Shown in pieces: positions 38,414-47,039 of a stretch of 64,000 nucleotides of DNA. Position 1 is the first letter of the stretch. Each line of letters begins with the position of its first letter. The stretch lies in assembly GCF_042660705.1 (NCBI RefSeq), contig NZ_JBHSUQ010000002.1. One strand, written 5' to 3'. The DNA comes from Undibacterium_A arcticum (GTDB lineage Bacteria; Pseudomonadota; Gammaproteobacteria; Burkholderiales; Burkholderiaceae_D). The translations under genes and the position numbers were made by a program. Under the pieces are notes generated by a model that saw only the letters and a list, made by a program, of their open reading frames with translations, was not told where the DNA came from and did not search any database.

Positions 38414-38516
38414 GTCCAGTTTGGAGTGGAATCGGTGTCCAGTTTGCGCTGGACTGACTGTCCAGTTTGCCGTGGAATGGGTGTCCAGTTTGCCGTGAAA
38501 TCGGTGTCCAGTTTGG
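38414..38516. repeat. IS21 right-end repeats, five copies at 23-bp spacing
   Basis: GTCCAGTTTG (complement of the left-end unit) occurs at 38414, 38437, 38460, 38483 and 38506, exactly 23 bp apart. The right end has one copy more than the left. Confidence 0.9.
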
Positions 38517-38740
38517 TGTGGAATACGCAGTTGCCATTCAATCTTCCGATATAACTGAAGCAGTGCGGCAATGCACGCTTGAGGATTCACATTTTAAGCC
38601 GAATGTGACGGAGGTCTCATCTGACGCGCGATGCTTGTGTCCCGCTCATTGACTGGCCATCCATGCCTTGCTGATCGACGATACCACTGACAGCGCACAC
38701 TCAGTGCATGATGCAGTGCGCCGCCTGCCAGAAAAGATGC

Positions 38741-39246
38741 TTACTTCGGATTTAACTGTGCCCGGATTTCGCCGTTCGGATTGGCTGCACTGTGGACGTT
38801 GACGTACAGATTGCCTGACATATAACTGTCGTATTGCGCATCGGTCAGTACCGCGCCTGTCGGAACAGCAAATGAGTTGTGGCGCCTTTTGTCAGTGGAA
38901 TGATGACCGGGCCATTGGCGCCGGCAGCGCCTTGGTGGATATGGGCGGCCACCGCTTCGATGCCTGTGGTCGTAATACTGCCGCGTACCGATTTGTCTGC
39001 TGACACCGTAATCGTGCCATTGGCGGTGGCGGTGGTATTGACCGGCGGAACTTCTTGGCTGCCGTCCAGTTTGATGGCGGACATGCCTTTCATCTTGCTG
39101 TCGGACATACCTTGCATCTTGCTCCTATCCGACATGCCTGGCGTCTTGTCGCTGTCCGACATGCCCGCTTTTGAGGCGCAGCCTGCCGCCACCATGACGG
39201 TCAGCACGCTCAATACGACATCAGTTTTCTTGAACTGGTATTCATG
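38741..39246 (-). pseudogene. CHRD-domain lipoprotein, two frameshifts
   Basis: ATG 39244-39246 after GGAGG gives MNTSSRKLMS; one base away SVLTVMVAAGC supplies the lipobox. A short repeat follows (GMSDSDKTP, GMSDRSKMQ, GMSDSKMK, GMS). Then the CHRD domain: IKLDGSQEVPPVNTTATANG, DKSVRGSITTTGIEAVAAHI, HQGAAGANGPVIIPL. The end (VPTGAVLTDAQYDSYMSGNL, YVNVHSAANPNGEIRAQLNP) is again one base away near 38872. CHRD lipoproteins are envelope proteins of unknown role. Confidence 0.8.
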
Positions 39247-39296
39247 GCGTCCTCCATCAGTTAAAAAAGAGTGCCCCGGCTTCAGAGCCGCCCCGT

Positions 39297-39440
39297 CAGC
39301 AGCAAGATCAGCAGAACCACAACCACCACTCCAATAATTCCGCTTGGAAAATAGCCCCAGCTTTGACTGTGGGGCCAGGTCGGCAGCGCGCCGATCAGGA
39401 ACAGGATCAGGATGATCAGTAGGATTGTTCCGATACTCAT
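39297..39440 (-). CDS. DUF3309 small membrane protein
   Basis: MSIGTILLIILILFLIGALP, then TWPHSQSWGYFPSGIIGVVV and a second hydrophobic helix: the DUF3309 pattern of two short membrane segments around a TWPHSxSWGYxPSG turn. In the given sequence it ends at 39297-39299; the usual ending LLLTGRL is present one base away, so the last codons may be misread. GGAGGC stands before the ATG. Confidence 0.85.
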
Positions 39441-39688
39441 GTGAGCCTCCTATGGTTATTGAAGTGCCGACAGCAGCTCATCGGCATATTTTTTTACGGC
39501 GGAATACATGGCACTAATGGAACCGTACGCGCTAGCAGACAAGACACCTTACGCGATCGACGACGTACGCCAAGAAGCAACAGCCCACCAGACATGGCCC
39601 AACGGGCAGCGCACATCGGGCCCTCCTATCGCCGCTCGCCGGGGTAATTTTTCAAACGATCAGCGATCTGCCAGGGTTTTATGTGGAT
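39441..39688. other. Intergenic stretch
   Basis: No gene seen; small plus-strand frames only. Confidence 0.3.
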
Positions 39689-40237
39689 CTATTTGCCATA
39701 TTGCGACTTGGCCGTTGCGACGCACGCATCCTTGGCAGGGCCGGCTAAAGAGTCGCACTTTTCGAGCGCCACTTTGTAGTCGGCATCGCGCTTATCCTGC
39801 GTCGCGTCCGATTTCACTTCGCTGATTTTCTGGCTGGATTTCGCGTCGACGACTGCCTTGGTGTGCACTGCCTTGGCTTCTTTGATACAGACGTCCTTGG
39901 CATTACCGCTTTGGGCTTTGCATTTCTCTTTGGCCACCGCATAGTCTGCATCTGCCGCGGCAATGCGCGCCTTCATGTGCGCTTTGGGGGTATTTTTGTA
40001 CTGGGCTTCCGCTTCCGCCTTGCTGCGTTTTTCAGCCGCCTTGGCTTCTTCGATGCAGACATCCTTCGGATTTCCGTTCAAGGCATCGCATTTGGCGCGT
40101 TCCGCTTTATACGTTGCGGTAGCGCTGTCTTCGGCCGCCTTATAGGCAGCTTTCGCTTCATCGGTCGCTGCGGGTGCAACAGTGGCAAAACCGAGAGTGA
40201 CGACACTGAGAAAAAGATTTGCGAGCATTTTTTTCAT
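39689..40237 (-). CDS. Exported protein with three Cys-pair helical repeats
   Basis: A 182-residue protein with signal peptide MKKMLANLFLSVVTLGFATV ..APAA. The mature part has three repeats of about 45 residues, each with YxxAxxKC, 8-11 residues, and a second Cys in (K)DxC followed by xxAK: KCDALNGNPKDVCIEEAK, KCKAQSGNAKDVCIKEAK, KCDSLAGPAKDACVATAK. Each pair is spaced for a helix-hairpin disulfide. Charged, Ala/Lys-rich, periplasmic. Such proteins are common in Burkholderiales and unexplained. Intact. Confidence 0.8.
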   Translation of the reverse strand: MKKMLANLFLSVVTLGFATVAPAATDEAKAAYKAAEDSATATYKAERAKCDALNGNPKDVCIEEAKAAEKRSKAEAEAQYKNTPKAHMKARIAAADADYAVAKEKCKAQSGNAKDVCIKEAKAVHTKAVVDAKSSQKISEVKSDATQDKRDADYKVALEKCDSLAGPAKDACVATAKSQYGK

Positions 40238-40327
40238 TTTTATTCCTTTGAATTTTTATCTCTTTGACGGTCTCGGAGCGGACTATCGATACGCCGGCCC
40301 TGTACCGCACCGGTTGTCAACCAAAAC

Positions 40328-40540
40328 TCATGGCGGGTAATACTTGTTGCGCTCTTCGAAATCCTTGATCTGCTTTTCAGCCTCGTCCTTGCCGATGCCA
40401 TAGTTTTCCTGGATTTTCCCAGAGAGCTGATCGCGTTTGCCTTCAATCTGATCGATGTGGTCATCGGTGAGTTTGCTCCACTGCTCCTTGATCTTGCCCT
40501 TGAATTGCTTCCAGTTTCCTCCGATAAGGTCCCAATTCAT
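40328..40540 (-). CDS. CsbD-family stress protein
   Basis: MNWDLIGGNWKQFKGKIKEQ, then WSKLTDDHIDQIEGKRDQLS GKIQENYGIGKDEAEKQI: the full CsbD pattern of the E. coli YjbJ type, 70 residues. GGAGGG stands before the ATG. It lies in a cluster of stress-type small genes on the same strand. The decayed copy at 16689-16885 is a paralogue. Confidence 0.9.
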   Translation of the reverse strand: MNWDLIGGNWKQFKGKIKEQWSKLTDDHIDQIEGKRDQLSGKIQENYGIGKDEAEKQIKDFEERNKYYPP

Positions 40541-40680
40541 TTCACCCTCCTCGGCAGCAAGTTGATTATGGATAGGTGCATTGATCGCCCGTTTTCGTGG
40601 CTATTGCGGTAACAGCATTTGCAATAAAAGGAGCGTATCGTGGCGACCAATGACCGATGTGTTTGATGTATGTACGGCAA

Positions 40681-41100
40681 TCAGACAATCGGCTCATTCG
40701 GATAGGGCTGGGTTCCGTAATAAGAATGAATTTCATTGGCCCAGGCCGGGTTCGCCATATCCGGCCAGTGATCCGCATCGAATCCCGGCGCATCTTTGAG
40801 CCGCTCTTTATCGACTTTCAGGATGAAGCGCTTGTTGATGGTATCGAGCGTCAATGCATTCCACGGCACCGCGAACAATTTTTCTCCCATCCCCAGAAAA
40901 CCGCCGAACGACAGCACCGCATAACTTACCTTGCCGGTCCGCATGTCCAGCATGATTTCCTTGATGTCACCCAGATTTTCGTCTTTGTCGTTATAGACAT
41001 CGTTCCCGTGAAGCGTGTCGGCACCCATCAGCTCGGGTCCGGGACCCTTGCTTATATCGTTCCTGTATATGCCATAGGTATCGCGATCTTCATAGCTCAT
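40681..41100 (-). CDS. PRC-barrel domain protein
   Basis: Start at ATG 41098-41100 (MSYEDRDTYGIYRNDISKGP) behind AAGGAG; the longer frame is untypical. LMGADTLHGNDVYNDKDENL, GDIKEIMLDMRTGKVSYAVL, SFGGFLGMGEKLFAVPWNAL form a PRC barrel (a beta-barrel shared with reaction-centre subunit H and RimM). The C-terminus (ERLKDAPGFDADHWPDMANP) matches the stress-type PRC proteins of Burkholderiales. 139 residues. A decayed relative lies at 47450-47840. Confidence 0.9.
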   Translation of the reverse strand: MSYEDRDTYGIYRNDISKGPGPELMGADTLHGNDVYNDKDENLGDIKEIMLDMRTGKVSYAVLSFGGFLGMGEKLFAVPWNALTLDTINKRFILKVDKERLKDAPGFDADHWPDMANPAWANEIHSYYGTQPYPNEPIV

Positions 41101-41560
41101 GTGGATCTCCTTTAGGGACTCAATACAATGAATATCGATAAATTGCATTTATCAATATATGCGAGTTTCGGCGAATTTTATTGATTCGAGTCAATCCAAA
41201 TTGGGTAAGTGGACTGAAACGGTTTTCATTTTTTGCGAAATACAGGGGCGACGTTCCGCACTTCACATTCCACGGCACCAGCCTTTGAACTCCGCAATAG
41301 ACAAAAACCTCGACCCAGCTGGTGCTTATTTGGAGCCAAGAACCGACGGGTGCGTCATCCGAAGCTTTGCCCCAGACTTCTATCACTGGAGAATACACGG
41401 CACGACAAATTTTAGAAAAAGTTGGTACTTCTGGTTCAGGCCAGAACGGCCTTCCCGGTGCCCGTGGCTCAGCAAATGCCCTGTTATACTGATATCAGAT
41501 TGCAAACACCGGCTGCATTCCATCAACGTTGCTAAATCGGCTTTTCTTGATATTTTCCTT

Positions 41561-41980
41561 ATGGCAACCAGTGACGTGCTGCGGCACCAGATAATTAATA
41601 GCCTCCTGGCGCAGCACACTGAAGTTGCGGACGCGGCGATCAACTTATGGGAGCAAATGGCAACCCAGATCATTTCGATTGTCGGTGAAGGTGGCTTCAA
41701 TTCACTTTACGCGAGAAGTGTATTCCTTACCCAGTCAACATTTCCTTGGCTCGCGGACGGCGCACTGTCACCACGGACCGATCACCGGTTTGCGGCATTG
41801 AAGATATGCTTTGAAGAGCAAACGCCTGCGCAAACCAGTGCAGCAAACAGTCTGCTGATGATCACTTTCACCGACATCCTGACCTCGTTAATTGGCGAGC
41901 AGCTGACGACCAATATTTTACGTTCGGCTTGGGGCAATGACGCTTCGGATAAGGCCGGCAAGGAGTTCAAAAATGAGTAA
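41561..41980 (+). CDS. Conserved partner protein upstream of the KaiC-like ATPase
   Basis: ATG 41561 (MATSDVLRHQIINSLLAQHT, EVADAAINLWEQMATQIISI). A 139-residue helical protein with VGEGGFNSLYARSVFLTQST and a C-terminal LITFTDILTSLIGEQLTT-like segment. The frame is open further upstream but sequence before 41561 is not protein-like. Its last codons overlap the ribosome site and start of the ATPase gene by eight bases, implying translational coupling. I recall similar proteins beside such ATPases but no named family. No clear ribosome site of its own. Confidence 0.7.
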   Translation: MATSDVLRHQIINSLLAQHTEVADAAINLWEQMATQIISIVGEGGFNSLYARSVFLTQSTFPWLADGALSPRTDHRFAALKICFEEQTPAQTSAANSLLMITFTDILTSLIGEQLTTNILRSAWGNDASDKAGKEFKNE

Positions 41981-43433
41981 AAAGGTAAGCATACGCAGTC
42001 TGAAGACTGGCGTACCCGGTCTGGACAACCTGGTGGGTGGAGGCATTCCGGAATTCTCGTTTAACCTGATTGCGGGCACGCCGGGAAGCGGAAAGACAAC
42101 GCTTGCTCACCAGATCATGTTCTCGCTGGCAACACCGGATCATCGGGCACTGTTCTTCACGGTACTCGGGGAACCCGCTTTGAAGATGCTCCGTTATCAA
42201 CAGCAATTTCCGTTTTTTGATATTAACAAGGTCAATGAATCGATCCGCTTCGTCAACCTGTCTGCAGACATCCTGGAAGGAGATTTTGACCGCGTATTGT
42301 CACGCATTGCGGCAGAAGTGAAAGACTATGCTCCCAGCCTTGTAGTTGTTGATTCGTTTCGATCAGTCGTGCAGTCGGCGAAGCAGGAGGAACAGGACGG
42401 GGCCGGGTTACAGCGGTTCGTGCAGCACCTGGCCATGCAAATGACGAGTTGGCAGGCAACAACATTTTTAATCGGCGAATATATGATGCCGGAGGCAGAA
42501 TCAAGCCCGGTCTTTACCGTGGCGGATGGCATTCTGTGGCTTTCGCAAAATTTGCAGCACAGTTCAATGGTGCGCAAGATACAAGTGGTCAAAATGCGTG
42601 GTCAAGCCCAGGTACCAGGTTTGCATACGTTCCGTATTAGTGATGCAGGAATTCAGGTTTTCCCGCGTGCGATTGTCCAATCGGGCGCAGCGGTTGGTTC
42701 AGCACGCAAGCCATCCATTGCAATCGAACGCGTGGCGATGGGAATACCTGGCCTGGATGAAATGCTGGGCGGCGGCTTGCCAGTGGGATTTTCGCTAGTC
42801 GTGGTAGGGCCATCCGGTTCCGGAAAAACCATCCTGGCGACGCAATTTCTCGCCGAAGGTGTACGCCAGGGCGAGCCAGGTGTGATTGCGGCGTTTGAGA
42901 AGAGCCCCAGTCAACTGCTGAACAATAAGCTGCATGCGCTGGTCAAAGCCGGACAAGTTGGCGTGATCGACACACGTGCCCTGGATTTGTCGATTGATGA
43001 AACCTTGCATGATTTGATCGAAATGATTTCGCGAATGCAGGCCAAGCGCGTCGTCATCGATTCCTTGTCTGGATTTGAGCTGGCACTGGCACCCCAGTTC
43101 AGCGACGATTTTCGCGGATCGCTGTATCGGATGATTGCCCAGCTTACTGCCATGGGCGTGACGATACTGATGATCGCGGAACTGGAAGACCGCTACACCG
43201 ATTTGCGCTTTAGTCCATATGGCAGTGCTTTTCTCACTGACGCAATTATCGTGCAGCGCTATATCGAAATTGTGGGCCAGTTCAAACGCGTCTTGTCGGT
43301 CGTTAAAGTCCGTGGCAGTGAGCACAGCAAGGACATTCGATTGTTTGACATTACGGACGAAGGCATCATGATTGGGGAGACCTTATCTGAGTATGCCGGG
43401 ATCCTGTCGGGCCGGCCCACAGTCAGCCCATAG
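41973..43433 (+). CDS. KaiC-like two-domain RecA-fold ATPase
   Basis: ATG 41973 (MSKKVSIRSLKTGVPGLDNL) follows AAGGAG. Two KaiC domains: domain 1 has GIPEFSFNLIAGTPGSGKTT (Walker A) and LVVVDSFRS (Walker B); domain 2 has GLPVGFSLVVVGPSGSGKTI and RVVIDSLSGFELAL. The second catalytic pair that in cyanobacterial KaiC reads EE is EK here (AAFEKSPSQLL) and in domain 1 the corresponding site is VLGEPALKML. C-terminal VKVRGSEHSKDIRLFDITDE is conserved in the bacterial relatives. No KaiA or KaiB gene is nearby. It is probably a signalling ATPase rather than a clock. 486 residues, intact. Confidence 0.9.
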   Translation: MSKKVSIRSLKTGVPGLDNLVGGGIPEFSFNLIAGTPGSGKTTLAHQIMFSLATPDHRALFFTVLGEPALKMLRYQQQFPFFDINKVNESIRFVNLSADILEGDFDRVLSRIAAEVKDYAPSLVVVDSFRSVVQSAKQEEQDGAGLQRFVQHLAMQMTSWQATTFLIGEYMMPEAESSPVFTVADGILWLSQNLQHSSMVRKIQVVKMRGQAQVPGLHTFRISDAGIQVFPRAIVQSGAAVGSARKPSIAIERVAMGIPGLDEMLGGGLPVGFSLVVVGPSGSGKTILATQFLAEGVRQGEPGVIAAFEKSPSQLLNNKLHALVKAGQVGVIDTRALDLSIDETLHDLIEMISRMQAKRVVIDSLSGFELALAPQFSDDFRGSLYRMIAQLTAMGVTILMIAELEDRYTDLRFSPYGSAFLTDAIIVQRYIEIVGQFKRVLSVVKVRGSEHSKDIRLFDITDEGIMIGETLSEYAGILSGRPTVSP

Positions 43434-43457
43434 CTACGGACTTACGGAGAATTGGCC

Positions 43458-43598
43458 ATGAGAGTCTCTGGGCGGTCCAGTGTCACCGGCTTTTTGGTCG
43501 ATAGCGCGCTATTGACGCTGCGGCAAAATCGGTCCTCGGTCAGCACATTTTTTGCTTCGATTCCGTCGATTCGACAGTCTCCTAGAACAGCCATGTGA
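43458..43598 (+). CDS. Possible 46-residue protein between the ATPase and GGDEF-EAL genes
   Basis: GGAGA stands eight bases before ATG 43458 and the frame (MRVSGRSSVTGFLVDSALLT ...) runs to TGA 43596-43598, 12 bases before the next gene. Ser/Arg-rich, no family. It may only be leader sequence; the opposite strand is open too. Confidence 0.25.
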   Translation: MRVSGRSSVTGFLVDSALLTLRQNRSSVSTFFASIPSIRQSPRTAM

Positions 43599-43610
43599 TA
43601 AAGGGCGGCA

Positions 43611-45521
43611 ATGAACAGAAATGACAATGACGGCGCTTTTGATACCGATGACCCGAGTCAACCGGGTGTGTCAAGCCAGCACAAAGACAGGTTCCCAACC
43701 GCCCTCGAAAAAAATATCACGCGTAGGGAAAACGCCGTCATTGACGATGAAGCGGCCGTGCTAAGCCGCGAGAAATTGGCCACTGCACGAGAAGATGCTG
43801 CCGACTTGCGTGACGACGCTGCCCACCTGCGCGAAGGGAAAGTCACCTCGCGCGAAGATGCTGCCCATCTGCGCGAAGGGAACGCCACCTCGCGTGAAGA
43901 TGCTGCCCATCTGCGCGAAGGGAACGCCACCTCGCGCGAAGATGCTGCCCATCTGCGCGAAGGGAGCGCCACCTCGCGTGAAGACGCTGCCCATCTGCGC
44001 GAAGGAAACGTCACCTCGCGCGAAGATGCCGCCCATCTGCGCGAAGGGAACGCCTCCTCGCGCGAGCAGGAAATTCGCGCGGCGGCGACGATACGGACAG
44101 CGTCAGACGAACATATGACTAAGTTGCAGCAAGCGAACGCACACCTGGTCATCGCGACAATTGAAGCACACAAACTGACCGAACAAGTCGAAACGGCTAA
44201 AGTTCAGTTGGATCATTTGGCCCATCACGATGTTCTCACCGGTTTGCCTAATCGCATGCTGCTGCAAGACCGGCTCAGCCAGTCGATCGAGTTGGCCCGT
44301 CGTCATGGCGGGCAACTTGCGGTGATGTTCATGGACCTGGATCGATTTAAAAACATCAACGACTCCCTGGGGCATGCGGTGGGCGACCAACTGCTGCAGT
44401 CGGTTGCACAACGCGTGGTGGGTTGTGTGCGTCACTCGGACACCATCAGTCGCCAGGGTGGCGATGAATTCGTGCTGCTGCTTTCCTCCATTGAGCACGC
44501 AGAAGACGCGGCGCTCTCTGCGCAAAAGATACTCGCGGCGCTCGCGCTGCCTCACCGCATCGACCGGCACGATCTCCATATCGGCGTGAGTATCGGTATC
44601 AGCATCTACCCCGACGATGGTCAGGATGCGGAAACCCTGATCAAGAGTGCGGACACCGCGATGTACTATGCCAAGGAAAACGGCCGCAACATTTACAAAT
44701 TCTTCGAGCAGGACATGAATGCGCGGGCCGTCCAGCGGCAATCCATCGAAGCCAGCCTGCGCCGCGCACTGGAACGGCAGGAATTTGTGTTGCACTACCA
44801 GCCGAAGATAAATCTTCAGAGCGGCACGATTGTCGGTGTTGAGGCGCTGATCCGCTGGCAGCATCCGGAGCGCGGGTTGCTAGCGCCAGCGCAGTTCGTG
44901 TCCATCGCCGAGGACTGTGGCCTGATCCTGCCGCTTGGCCGCTGGGTGCTGCGCGAAGCCTGTCTCCAGGCCAGGGCTTGGCAGCTGGCTGGCTTGGCGC
45001 CGATCACCGTCGCCGTCAACACCTCCGCGCTCGAGTTCCGCGCCAAGGATTTTCTTGAAAATGTACGTGCGACCCTCGCGGCTACGTGTCTGGAGCCGCG
45101 CTATCTGGAACTCGAACTGACCGAAAGCGTCCTCATGCGGGATGCCCAGTCTACCGATTCCATGCTGCATGCGCTCGCAGACATGGGGGTAAAGCTGGCA
45201 GTCGATGACTTTGGCACCGGCTATTCCAGCCTAAGTTATCTGAGACAGTTTCCGATCGATACCCTGAAGATCGACCAGTCGTTCGTGACCCAGATCAGCA
45301 GCAACCCGGACGATGCCACCATCGTCAGTGCCGTGATTAGCATGGGCAAGAGCCTCAAGAAACGCGTCATTGCGGAAGGCGTGGAAACACCAGAACAGTA
45401 TGCATTTCTTCTGGCCCAGCATTGCGACGAGGGCCAAGGCGACTATTTCGGCCGTCCGATGGTGGCAGAGGCGTTCGCCACCTTACTGCAAACTGGCGTA
45501 TCACTCACGCTTTCCGATTGA
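43611..45521 (+). CDS. GGDEF-EAL protein with a tandem-repeat N-terminus
   Basis: A 636-residue soluble protein. Residues 1-65 are polar; residues 69-152 are six 14-residue repeats of the type DAAHLREGNATSRE; a helical linker follows (QQANAHLVIATIEAHKLTEQ). GGDEF domain about residues 195-365 with ISRQGGDEFVLLL; EAL domain about 380-630 with GVEALIRWQHPE, ELELTESVLM and LAVDDFGTGYSSLSYLR. Both motifs are intact so synthesis and hydrolysis of cyclic-di-GMP are both possible. The repeats are predicted helical and may form a coiled coil that sets dimerisation. No membrane segment or sensor domain: the input may come from the KaiC-like neighbour, 177 bases upstream on the same strand. Confidence 0.95.
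   Translation: MNRNDNDGAFDTDDPSQPGVSSQHKDRFPTALEKNITRRENAVIDDEAAVLSREKLATAREDAADLRDDAAHLREGKVTSREDAAHLREGNATSREDAAHLREGNATSREDAAHLREGSATSREDAAHLREGNVTSREDAAHLREGNASSREQEIRAAATIRTASDEHMTKLQQANAHLVIATIEAHKLTEQVETAKVQLDHLAHHDVLTGLPNRMLLQDRLSQSIELARRHGGQLAVMFMDLDRFKNINDSLGHAVGDQLLQSVAQRVVGCVRHSDTISRQGGDEFVLLLSSIEHAEDAALSAQKILAALALPHRIDRHDLHIGVSIGISIYPDDGQDAETLIKSADTAMYYAKENGRNIYKFFEQDMNARAVQRQSIEASLRRALERQEFVLHYQPKINLQSGTIVGVEALIRWQHPERGLLAPAQFVSIAEDCGLILPLGRWVLREACLQARAWQLAGLAPITVAVNTSALEFRAKDFLENVRATLAATCLEPRYLELELTESVLMRDAQSTDSMLHALADMGVKLAVDDFGTGYSSLSYLRQFPIDTLKIDQSFVTQISSNPDDATIVSAVISMGKSLKKRVIAEGVETPEQYAFLLAQHCDEGQGDYFGRPMVAEAFATLLQTGVSLTLSD
43815..44066 (+). repeat. Six tandem 42-bp units in frame
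   Basis: The 42-base unit encoding DAAHLREGNATSRE repeats six times with few differences (K-V, N-A, N-A, S-A, N-V, N-A/S variants). Near-identity at DNA level including third positions suggests recent expansion. A partial degenerate unit (DAADLRD) precedes. Confidence 0.95.
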
Positions 45522-45599
45522 CCCAAGCATTTCGCAGGCCGATCGGATTGCGGCTTGCGGAGCTCCGACAACTAGCGTGACACCCTTCCGGGTCACTGC

Positions 45600-45770
45600 A
45601 GCAATTGACGGAACATGCCAGGCAGATCGGAGCACGGACTCTTGCTCGCCGTTGTTGATCGGCACAAACCGCATAGTGGGTCGACTCACCGCTTCGCAGA
45701 TCGCATCGGCATCCGCAGCGTAGCGGCTGTCCGGCTGAGGGAACATCGAAAGGCCAAAGGCCGGTATCGA
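45600..45770 (-). pseudogene. IS110/IS1111-type transposase scrap
   Basis: The minus frame contains ADADAICEAVSRPTMRFVPI, matching the conserved A.AICEAV.RP.MRFVP block of IS110-family transposases. Nothing else of the transposase is recognisable. Confidence 0.6.
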
Positions 45771-45832
45771 CACCCGAAGCCGTCTGGGTGAAATTAGCGT
45801 TTGCCACAAAGGATGCCGCTACTGCAGCGATA

Positions 45833-47039
45833 CTACCGGGTCATCGCGTATCTGCGGCAGTGTTCGAGGTATGCTCCCTCATGACTGGTGATCAAATCCA
45901 CCACGCTCGACCACAACCACGAAGGTGCATCAAGCGTCTTGGTGCGATTTTGGCGTAATTCTCGATGCCAATTTCGGCGCGTTGACCCGTCCATTTGTCG
46001 CGCATGCGCTTTGCCGACGACCATGCCCAGAAATTTCGCCGCTACCATGGCTTCGCCACAAGCGAGCCGATCAATTTCCAGCTTCAGATCTTGCGGAAGC
46101 AGTTCGCGCACAACCACGGAATGGTCAATCAGGCGCGCGGCAATCATTCGATTGCCTAAATAAGGTGCCAAGTGGCGCGCGCCCTCAACTACCCGCGCCG
46201 CGTTATCACGTGGCATTTGCATTCAGGTAACGTGGCGCAGTTGCTCGGATGGCTTCTTTAATGTCCACCAAACAGAGGTTGTCGAAAGCAGCCGATTTAT
46301 CTCCCAACGCCAGAAGTACGGCATATCGCAACCGGCCCAACGAACTGCATCCTTTCATCCAATAAGCCATATCAACCACCTTCACGCCCGCATCGGCCGT
46401 TCTGTTGCGCAGGGAAGTTATCAATTCGACCATCTCGCTCAGCTCAAAAAGTTGCGCAATTGCCAATTTTTCTGTTTTTTCTAATGGCCAAAACCGCTTG
46501 CCTAGGGGAATCGTGGGCTTGGTGTCTTGAATGCGTTCTTTCGCGAGATGCTTCCATGAACGTTGCATCGCTCGCTTCATTACAACTTGTACCGATGCTG
46601 GCTTTTCCAGTTCCTCCAATGACGCACTGGCATCATCGAAAGTTTGTTCATACCCTTCCATGAGCTGTTCAAGCATTTTGGCCGTCGTGACACCGGGCAA
46701 GTCTGATCCACGAGCGGACATCGCCAAAGACAGACCAAGGCGAATTAAATCGTGTGCAGGGTTCCCAATCACGGTTTGATCAAGATCGCGAATCTGAATG
46801 GCGACCCGACCCTGGGCATCGGCAATTGGGCCAAGATTTCCCAAATGACAGTCACCGCAGATCCAGATCGGTGGCCCCTCCGGCAACGCATGACCGTTGC
46901 TTGTTTGCAGCCAGTCATAGAATTTGACGGTGTTCCCTCGGACGTATGCGTGAGCCGAGCGCGCCATTTTTAAATTACGGGTTACCGTCAATGTGGATTG
47001 ACGCTTGTTGAAGCGCACCCACTCTATGGTTTTTTTCAT
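45833..47039 (-). pseudogene. DUF2252 protein, frameshifted
   Basis: ATG 47039 gives MKKTIEWVRFNKRQSTLTVT, then FYDWLQ, WICGDCHLGNLGPIADAQGR and IQIRDLDQTVIGNPAHDLIR, resembling the HGDxHxxN and DFD motifs of aminoglycoside-phosphotransferase-like kinases, which DUF2252 is thought to be related to. The first frame stops at YLNANAT (46206). One base away the protein continues MPRDNAARVVEGARHLAPYL and ends at 45833. About 400 residues when joined, normal for the family. Function unknown. Confidence 0.85.

Larger units (their letters stand above)
35875..38529 (-). mobile_element. IS21-family insertion sequence with 6-bp target duplication
   Basis: The ends read inward TGCGTAATCC (left) and TGCGTATTCC (right) and are flanked by GTTGCC direct repeats (35869-35874 and 38530-38535). 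The 2655-bp element carries istB and istA. Multiple CAAACTGGAC repeats stand inside both ends at exact 23-bp spacing (left 35888, 35911, 35934, 35957; right, complement, 38414, 38437, 38460, 38483, 38506). Both genes are intact, so it is probably active and recent. Confidence 0.95.

Noticed and set aside
35885..38516. Regular 23-bp repeats considered as a CRISPR or iteron array
   Set aside because: They sit only at the two ends of an IS21 element in inverted orientation, as transposase sites do.
43434..43610. KaiB gene sought between the KaiC-like ATPase and the GGDEF-EAL gene
   Set aside because: No frame shows the thioredoxin-like KaiB pattern; only a 46-codon frame of uncertain status.
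43658..44173. Minus-strand frame with SRRWAAS-type repeats
   Set aside because: Antisense reading of the 42-bp repeats in the GGDEF-EAL gene; the repeat makes all six frames open.
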